A stretch of 64,000 bases of DNA, from assembly GCF_040869045.1 (NCBI RefSeq), contig NC_090319.1:341662302-341726301 (forward strand), in the 5' to 3' direction. The translations under genes were made by a program, and so were the position numbers. The notes under the pieces are model-generated. The model was not told where the DNA came from. It made no database searches and worked only from the letters and a program-made list of their open reading frames with translations. The stretch is from Eurosta solidaginis. Lineage: Eukaryota > Arthropoda > Insecta > Diptera > Tephritidae. Below, piece after piece: positions 57,963 through 64,000 of the stretch (its first letter is position 1; the number at the start of each line of letters is the position of its first letter).

Positions 57963-58192
57963 CAATTGATATTTCGTAGGACATCGCCGTGTTAAAAATA
58001 CCCGTTGCTAATGTGGAAAAATTATAGAACTCACACTAGCTGGGATTTTTAGCAAACTAGTATTCTATTAGAAAACAACTAGTTAGTTTGACTGCAGGGT
58101 GAATAACAAGCAAGCGCACCATGTAGAAACATTTTCAAACAAATTTTTTTTCCCGACAGCCAAATCGGATATTCGAATGTGCTTCATTAAAT
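57963..58192. other. Right end of outer element and spacer to the next palindrome
   Basis: Contains ACTAGCTGG, AACTAGTATT and AACTAGTTAG before the terminal repeat at 58087-58100. Confidence 0.5.
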
Positions 58193-59539
58193 ATGTACAT
58201 TAGACTGGGTCGAAAAAAAAAGTTGCTAATGCCCGCCCCTAAATTTAAAGATTATGTTGAGAGAGTTTCGGAAAAATTTTTTTAAATTTTGTTTGATCCT
58301 TCGAAATACAGCCGAAAAGGTTTTTTGGTTATTTGACGTCCGATTTTTTAAATTGATATATCATTATTTTGGCCTTAAGAAGCTTCACATTTCCGTTTAA
58401 TGCCCTTTTAAGCTATGAAGTCGTTTTCACATGATTAGGTCAGCTAACAAAGTTGTACCCCCCCCCCCCCCCCCCCCTAAAGTATCCTTTTTTCCTTATC
58501 AAACGAAAGTACTTAAAAATTCAAGAAAATGTTGCTTTTAAACCACATTACTAAAATAGTAGAATAAAACAAAGAAGTTATAGCACTTTCAATATTTATT
58601 GCAACTGTTAATTTATCTGGTTCTTATTATACGTAGACCTGAAACTCATGATATGTTTGGAGGAAAAATTGCAGGGTTTGCATTGAAAAGTTATTAAAGA
58701 TATGCCAAATAGCATGAATAGGAGAAGTCAAAGTAAATAAGTGAGTCAAACCTGTTGTTTCGTATTTATAATAATAACACTATGCGACAAAATCAACCTC
58801 TTTTCTGGGTATTGGACAAAACCCACTTTTTCGTAGAGACTGAGGCTTAAGTAAACAAAGTACTATCTCCGTTTTTCGAAATTATCCCCTAAAAAATAGA
58901 TATCGGCTTCCGAAGTTCGAAGTTCGAAATTCTACATTTCGATGTGTTAACGCGTTCAGCAAATTGAAAACGTAAAGGTGAAAAGTAAGAAGTCAGAGTC
59001 TGACTGTATTCAGAAGTCAGAGTCTGACTTTTCACCTCGTATAACAGCTGTTATACTAATAAAAAAAAAACAGCTGTAATATACATTTCGAACTTCGTAA
59101 GCCGATATCTATTTTTTTGAGGCTAAGTTCGAAAAACGGAGATAGTACTTTGTTTACTTAAGCCTCAATCTCTACAAAAAAGTGGGTTTTGTCCAATACC
59201 CAGAAAAAAATTGATTTTGTCGCATAGTGTTATTATTATAAATACGAAACAACAGGTTTGACTCACTTATTTACTTTGACTTCCCCTATTCCTGATATTT
59301 TGCATATCTTTATTAACTTTTCAATGCAAACCCTGCAATTTTTCCTCCAAAAATATCACGAGTTTCAGGTCTAAGTATAATAAGAATCAGGTAAAATAAC
59401 ATTTGCAATAAATATTGAAAGTGCTATAATTTCTTTGTTTATTATTTAGTAATATGGTTTGAAAGCAACATTTTCTTGAATTTTTAAGTACTTTCGTTCT
59501 CTTTTTTTTGTATGGGGACCAACCCAGTCTAATGTACAT
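58193..59539. mobile_element. Second palindromic (foldback) element
   Basis: ATGTACATTAGACTGGGT (58193-58210) is the exact inverse of ACCCAGTCTAATGTACAT (59522-59539). 58500-58965 and 59055-59515 are inverted copies with about 90% identity by eye. The loop (58966-59055) holds smaller palindromes, AAGTCAGAGTCTGACT twice and TATAACAGCTGTTATA. The left arm has about 285 extra bases (58211-58496), including a run of 20 C. Flanking ATGTACAT may be an 8-bp target duplication, but as it is itself palindromic it could be part of the terminal repeat. Confidence 0.85.
58458..58477. repeat. (C)20 homopolymer
   Basis: Twenty consecutive C in otherwise AT-rich sequence, present only in the left arm of the second palindrome. 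Confidence 0.9.
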
Positions 59540-59835
59540 CAGCATGCATATGCAAACACGTACATACATGTTGAGCATGCAGTAAAGCATAGTTGAGTTG
59601 GTCTGTTGACCAACAATTTCTAGACAACCCAATATAACTGATCTTAATCTACAACAAATTGGCATTAAATGTTATTTTGCAGTAGATTTATCGTTGAAAG
59701 TGCTTGTGAAGTCAACACGTAGGATAAGTAGGACTAGATAAATATGTGTATTTGTATGTCTATAAATATACATAAATATATACATATACAACATATCCAT
59801 CGACATATTTTATTTATGTGTAAATGGAGTTACAA

Positions 59836-60205
59836 ACGTATCAAACAACTGCTTGATCTATCCTCCGCCTCCAAGAGGAATAAGGGAACATATCCATAAG
59901 CTCTACGATGAAATCCGGCATTTGCTATACAGACGTTTGATGAAGAACGCCCTAGGCAAAGTCCACAAAAAACAGTAAACGCCTTTGCCAGGTCGCGCCC
60001 GGTGAACCCCGTTATCAGTACATATACACAGTCCCTCCCTTGCAGAAGAGAAAGCAAACTTCCAAGGGAGATAGGAGTCACCCTGGCATAAATTATTTCT
60101 GGATACTGCGACACCAACCATATTTTCAATTGTAATGTAAAACCTATGCCTCTACCACCAAGTTCCCAACGGTTCACCTCTGTTGAAACTGCTTGTTTCC
60201 TTTAA
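59836..60205 (+). pseudogene. Jockey-like LINE ORF2 C-terminus
   Basis: Plus-strand pieces in order: PPPPRGIREHIHKLYDEIRH (about 59863-59922), then after a one-base shift TVNAFARSRPVNPVISTYTQ (about 59973-60032), ESKLPREIGVTLA-stop-IISGYC (60047-60113) and DTNHIFNCNVKPMPL with VETACFL (to about 60199). These match the conserved end of Jockey-clade ORF2 proteins: LPRETR-x-x-LAQ, GYC, HLFNC, PTxLTPxxLW, PVETAxFL. No RNase H is seen. The finger between GYC and HLFNC is deleted. 5' truncated and inactive. Confidence 0.75.
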
Positions 60206-62827
60206 CTCGCACCCGTTCGATAAGGCGAAGCACTGTTTAAACAAAAACAACCACATTGATGAATAAAAATCTTTGCTTGCTGTTTGGAGGAATGTTAAAT
60301 GTAGGCAAAAGGTATGAATGTATAAGGGTAAGAGTAGTCTATGTGGGCGAATATAGAATGTTGGGGTTTTCTTTTCTGAAAAATAGGTTACCCTCATGTT
60401 GCAATTTTAAATTCTAACTTTTATTCTAGCTCAACTAGCGCTATGAAAGGTGAGCACTATTTGTTGTTAAAGGTACCCCTTATCTCATTCAGTGGAAATA
60501 TTTAGAAAGAAACACACAAACTCACGAGAGAGAAGAGACAAAACAAAAGGCAGCATTATTTTCAGGAAAAAACGCCATAAGTGGAGCCACTATACTGTAG
60601 CTCAGAGTCAAAACAATATGACGAGTACTAATGTCAATGGCACTAACGTCAATTTATGCCAACTGTCCTTTGACACTAATAAAAATCATCAAAAAAGACA
60701 TAGCTTCATTTTTATTCTGTCTAAAAAAAATTTCGAAATGTTTGCCCATGACGCAGATAGTTGATGTCAGTACTACAACAATAAAAATTTGACCGCCCTC
60801 ATAATCCGGTCATGAATTTCAAAGTAGTAGGGAGGGGAAATGTTTGGTACTATTTGGCGACCTTTTTACTACCTAAGTAAAGTTTGAGAGGAAAACATAG
60901 GAAATGGGAAGGAAAAGTAGAGAAAGTTGGAGGGAGTCAGAAAAATAAGGAGAACAAGAGGAAGAGGGAGAGTAAATGTAAAAATAAGGGTTATGGTTTG
61001 AGACAGATAATTAAAAGATGTTAACAGGAAGAGTAAGAATAACATAAGGATAAGATTAAGTGTAATAGTTAGATTAAGGCCATCATCCAGTACTTTTGTG
61101 GATCCGTATTACGCTCAATTCTCACAGGAATCATTTGGAGGTTTGAGGCATACAGGCTTGTACACATGAGTTGGAATAAGCAGATGCAGCTCTTGTGGTT
61201 TCATTTAAGACGTACGGCCAGCGACTCCTATTTTAGGAAAAGTAGGTTTATTAAAGGCGATGCTGCCAAACTAAAGACAAGAAATTGACAAATTATTCGG
61301 CTCACAAATTGTAACATTCATCTATCTGGATTAATCTGGAGCAAAACGTCGTTGTTGCATTAGCATGCAAAATTGTTTATCTGGCTCAGGATCTTTGTGA
61401 CAAGATGTTCTCTTAAGACCTAGCCTAAAGCAATCGCGGGAAGAGTAAGAGAAAGAGTGGGAAGATTTATGGAAGACTGAAAGGAAAATTTAATAAGCTG
61501 CCTAGGGTTAACTAGAAAATACAGAGAAGAGAGGAAGAAGGGGGTTAGACAGAGGAGAGGCAGGTGAATAGATAGATAACGTCAGAAAAATGGTAGTCGG
61601 GTTTGATAATATGGTCGGGATTAGTTCATATTTGTATAAATGTTGGATCTTGAAATGTTGTACCATCAAACCCGGCTTTTCTTATTACAACCCTTCCATA
61701 TACTCATCGGCAACTTTATGATATTATTCCAGATCGTCAATCTTCTCAACGACGTCAACAGCTCTGAAGATCCATTCAGTTCAGTTGACCAGCACTTTTC
61801 CAGTTACTTCCAGAAAAAGAAATAACAACATCCTACAAAAGGAAACATGGACAGAAAGACATTAATGTAGTATTTTCATATGATAGAGAAAAAATAAGTA
61901 CTAAAGATAAGTCAAGCAGCAACACTTGAATTTATGAGGGCGACTATCGTCAAATACGACTCCATTTTATAATATTGACTTCACCTGTCTGACTTATTGC
62001 GTCGTTTCTTTGCCGATCCTATATATATATAAATAATAAATTTCACATAACTAACTTTTACTATAAAATTTTATTTTTCCAACTTCATTTTATATGCTGC
62101 ATTCCGAGTATCTAACATTTCCGAGATTACCAATCCAATCCTACGTCTTATATACTTATTTATGTATGTACACACACACATTGATACGTATGTACATAAG
62201 TCATTATCTACACTTGACCGCCCAGCAATGACACTATTTTTCGGTCAATTGTCGCCCACAGAAACATTGATTGCACTGGAGGCGTTTTCACAAAGCACGG
62301 ATAACAACAAAAAGATATTGGAGATTGGATGATATGAACGTTGGCGGTACGTTCAATATGAATGCTTGCAAACAGCGCTTGAAAAGGAGTCCAAGAAGTG
62401 TGAACTCATTCGTTTTATGTTCGATTTCAATTTTTATCTTCAAATGTGCTTATGAAAATGGGGAAGAATATATGGAAGATAGAATGAAGACGAGAGCGAG
62501 GGTGAGAAGAGCACATAAAAAAGGACAGTATCTTCCGTCGCCGATTCGTTCGAAAATATGGGTGGCTTTTTGTGGACATTTTCCAGACACTTGCCACATC
62601 AATTAAATAAAGCAACAAATGGTATTGAGAAAAGAGAAATGAGTATCCATGTAGAGAATTACTCACTTTACAGGCATAAATAAATATTCGCAGTAATCTA
62701 GTTAGACAAAACAACCCTACGCTACTTATGCACATGTGAATATTTGTATACCCAGTAGTTCCAGTAAGCACTAGGACATGCACCTAGCAGAATAGCATAT
62801 AACAGGAATTGATTTTCCAACCTCTGA
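60206..62827. other. No gene recognised; purine-rich patches
   Basis: 60835-61010 and 61440-61570 are strongly A/G-rich (GGAAGGAAAAG, AGAGGAAGAGGGAGAG). A 111-codon frame at 62271-62606 has no recognisable family and no repeat-independent support. Nothing else seen. Confidence 0.5.
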
Positions 62828-63215
62828 CCATTTCTTAAATGCGGCTTTAAACTTCTGTTAAACCTGACTAGGTTTTAGTCTTGTCACCTTGGTTGATACC
62901 ATAATATTTTGCTGCTCATCTCAGTTTAAGCAATAAAAGCGGAGTCATTGATGCCGTTTGTCGTATCGCTGTAGACGTATCCGTAACGTAATCAGCTGTT
63001 TATCGTTACGACGGTAAACCAAAAACCAATTGGTTGGCTACGATACGGTTACGACCTTAGCGGCACCAATAATCGATTGCATTGATTCCCATAAGGTTGG
63101 TCGAATCAGCTGTTATAAGGTTACCGATAAAGCACCAATGTCTGCAGCTTAACCGTAGCAGGCTTAAGTTCTTGTCAACTATACCTGCAGTTTAAACATG
63201 CACTGAGAAGCTTGG
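62828..63215. mobile_element. Small inverted-repeat element, copy 2, with an insert at its centre
   Basis: Ends GGCTTTAAACTTCTGTTAAA and TACCTGCAGTTTAAACATGC match the copy at 51741-51915 in reverse orientation. Family sequence stops at TCAGTTTAAG (62930) and resumes at CTTAACCG (63148), enclosing about 217 bp of foreign sequence. Confidence 0.6.
62931..63147. mobile_element. Imperfect palindrome inserted in the small element
   Basis: Internally self-complementary: GTCGTATCGCTGTAGACG and ATCGTTACGACGG against GGCTACGATACGGTTACGAC, with ATCAGCTGTTTAT and ATCAGCTGTTATAAGG near the two sides. Probably a second MITE. Ends uncertain. Confidence 0.45.
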
Positions 63216-63713
63216 CCTTAGGCAAAGATTAAGATGTCTTAACTACTGTAATGTTTCACTGCCCTTGTTTTCACGGCATGCAAGACAAAGAACAGAGGAT
63301 GTGAAAGAAGAAGAAAAAGTGAAATAAAGAAGAAGCAGATAGGAAGTGGAAAACAAAATGAAAGGAGGATAGGAGGAGTAAAAAGGGATGGAAGAAGCAG
63401 TTTAATCGATAGATTAGATAGGGAATGAAGGAAACGAAAAATGTGGAGGGCAGTCGGAGAGGAATGAGGAAGAGCGAAAACGAACAGAAAGGAAGAGTAA
63501 TGAAACTTCATGTGGAAGAGAAGTCGAGAAAATCCTCCTTGGCAGGGTATGCTTCCAACCGGATGCTAGGATGCAGGAAAACTACACTAAAAGCAGTATT
63601 GTATATCAATCGGCCTGCATATCAAAAGGCCAACAATATAGCGGTAGCAGCTGAAACGCGACTTAAGAACTCGGCCGTCTTGACTGCAGGATTTAGGGCT
63701 AAAACAGTATAAA
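63216..63713. repeat. Purine-rich tract
   Basis: 63280-63530 is almost entirely A and G (GAAGAAGAAAAAG, AGGAAGTGG, GGAGGATAGGAGGAG). The reverse strand therefore gives Phe/Leu/Ser-rich frames that are not genes. Confidence 0.6.
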
Positions 63714-64000
63714 TAAATAAATAAATGTAAGGCGCGATAACCTCCGAAAAGATCGAAGGCCGAGCTTCTCTTCCAAAATTGCGTCGTGCTCCTCTTGATT
63801 TTTCCTACAAATTGGCCCGACGGAACCTACATGTTTTATGCCGACTCCGAACGGCATCTGCAAGGCAGATGAGTTTTCACTGAGAGCTTTTCATGGCAGA
63901 AATACAACCGGAGCGCTTGCCAAACACTACCGAGGGCGAACCCGCTTAGAAAATTTTCTTCTAATAGAAAAATCTTATTTGTAAAATTTTGATGTTGCTT
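63714..64000 (-). mobile_element. tRNA-headed SINE, cut by window end
   Basis: Tail AAATAAATAAATAAATG, CGCGCCTTACATTTATTT and the family body through TAAAATTTTGATGTTGCTT at the window edge. The tRNA-like head would lie just beyond. Confidence 0.9.

Larger units (their letters stand above)
52159..58100. mobile_element. Candidate outer element with 14-bp terminal inverted repeats and nested cargo
   Basis: ACCCTGCAGTCAAA at 52159-52172 is the exact inverse of TTTGACTGCAGGGT at 58087-58100. Both ends are followed inward by several ACTAGT/ACTAG motifs (52199-52330; 57670-57935; 58028-58085). Between them lie a LINE scrap, a 4.4-kb palindrome and a 39-bp tandem array, which look like later or internal material. 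No clear target duplication is seen (flanks AAGAAGTT and GAATAACA). Removing the palindrome leaves about 1.5 kb. Confidence 0.55.

Noticed and set aside
57633..57965. Membrane-protein-like frames on both strands
   Set aside because: They are translations of the 39-bp tandem array; both strands being open argues for repeat periodicity and not a gene. Recorded as a repeat.
58193..58200. Firm 8-bp TSD (ATGTACAT) for the second palindrome
   Set aside because: The octamer is itself palindromic, so duplication and terminal inverted repeat cannot be told apart from this copy alone.
59830..60177. 115-codon minus-strand frame MNRWELGGRGIGF
   Set aside because: It is antisense to the Jockey-like LINE tail, which explains the sequence in the plus frames.
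62271..62606. 111-codon basic frame (plus strand)
   Set aside because: No recognisable domain; overlapped by an equally long antisense frame. Not supported as a gene.
63239..63511. 90-codon hydrophobic frame (minus strand)
   Set aside because: Same composition effect, from an almost pure A/G tract.

Overview
This 64 kb window is eukaryotic, AT-rich and almost entirely made of decayed mobile elements. It looks like heterochromatic, intronic or intergenic DNA of a higher fly. A tephritid fruit fly is my best guess, because the INE-1/DINE-1-like elements, the tRNA-headed SINE and the CAA-tailed retroposon look like families I associate with that group; this is recall, not a search. I found no intact host gene, tRNA, rRNA or CRISPR. 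The only candidate host coding sequence is a weak signal-peptide-like first exon near 39.35-39.69 kb behind a CAA-rich, 5'UTR-like stretch.

The dominant family is a Helentron-type non-autonomous element like Drosophila INE-1/DINE-1. It starts TATACTCAG, carries a (GTCC)n block and internal tandem units, and ends with a GTTCGG/CCGAAC hairpin followed by CCTTACTTG. Copies lie at 1-1175, 6668-8380, 17236-18806, 20376-23897, 24910-25424, 27690-29446, 33036-34138, 49546-50350 and 53310-55133. A second family with a GTCTTCGGC/GCCGAAGAC hairpin lies at 46203-47313, with an end fragment at 29573-29611. tRNA-headed SINEs lie near 1.8-2.3, 23.9-24.25, 27.6/29.5, 35.4, 36.6, 47.3 and 63.7 kb.

Retroelement coding debris includes RNase H-bearing LINEs (13.4-14.1; 19.4-20.4 plus 24.25-24.9, one copy split by later insertions; 40.76-42.03; probably 52.8 kb). 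RTE-clade pieces lie at 11.1, 25.6-26.5 and 48.7-49.1 kb, and a Jockey-like ORF2 tail at 59.8-60.2 kb. Two Penelope-like elements with GIY-YIG endonuclease remnants lie at 5.66-6.45 and 40.3-43.56 kb. Two solo LTRs of one LTR-retrotransposon family have perfect 4-bp target duplications (9075-9791, 37500-38022). Two hAT remnants lie at 35.9-36.5 and 55.28-56.02 kb.

The most informative feature is how the elements nest. The 40-43.6 kb Penelope copy sits in a minisatellite and is broken by a CAA-tailed retroposon (13-bp duplication) and by a LINE (6-bp duplication). At 52.16-58.10 kb, 14-bp inverted termini bracket a LINE scrap, a 4.4-kb palindrome and a 39-bp tandem array. The palindrome's left arm holds a DINE-like element and a hAT element, and its right arm keeps the empty site for both. 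A second palindrome (58.19-59.54 kb) with related ends follows directly. I do not see a coherent new multi-gene system. What deserves attention is the hammerhead-like motif in the Penelope tails, a decayed unknown protein family at 5.1-5.66 kb, the 39-bp array open on both strands, and the datable insertion series.
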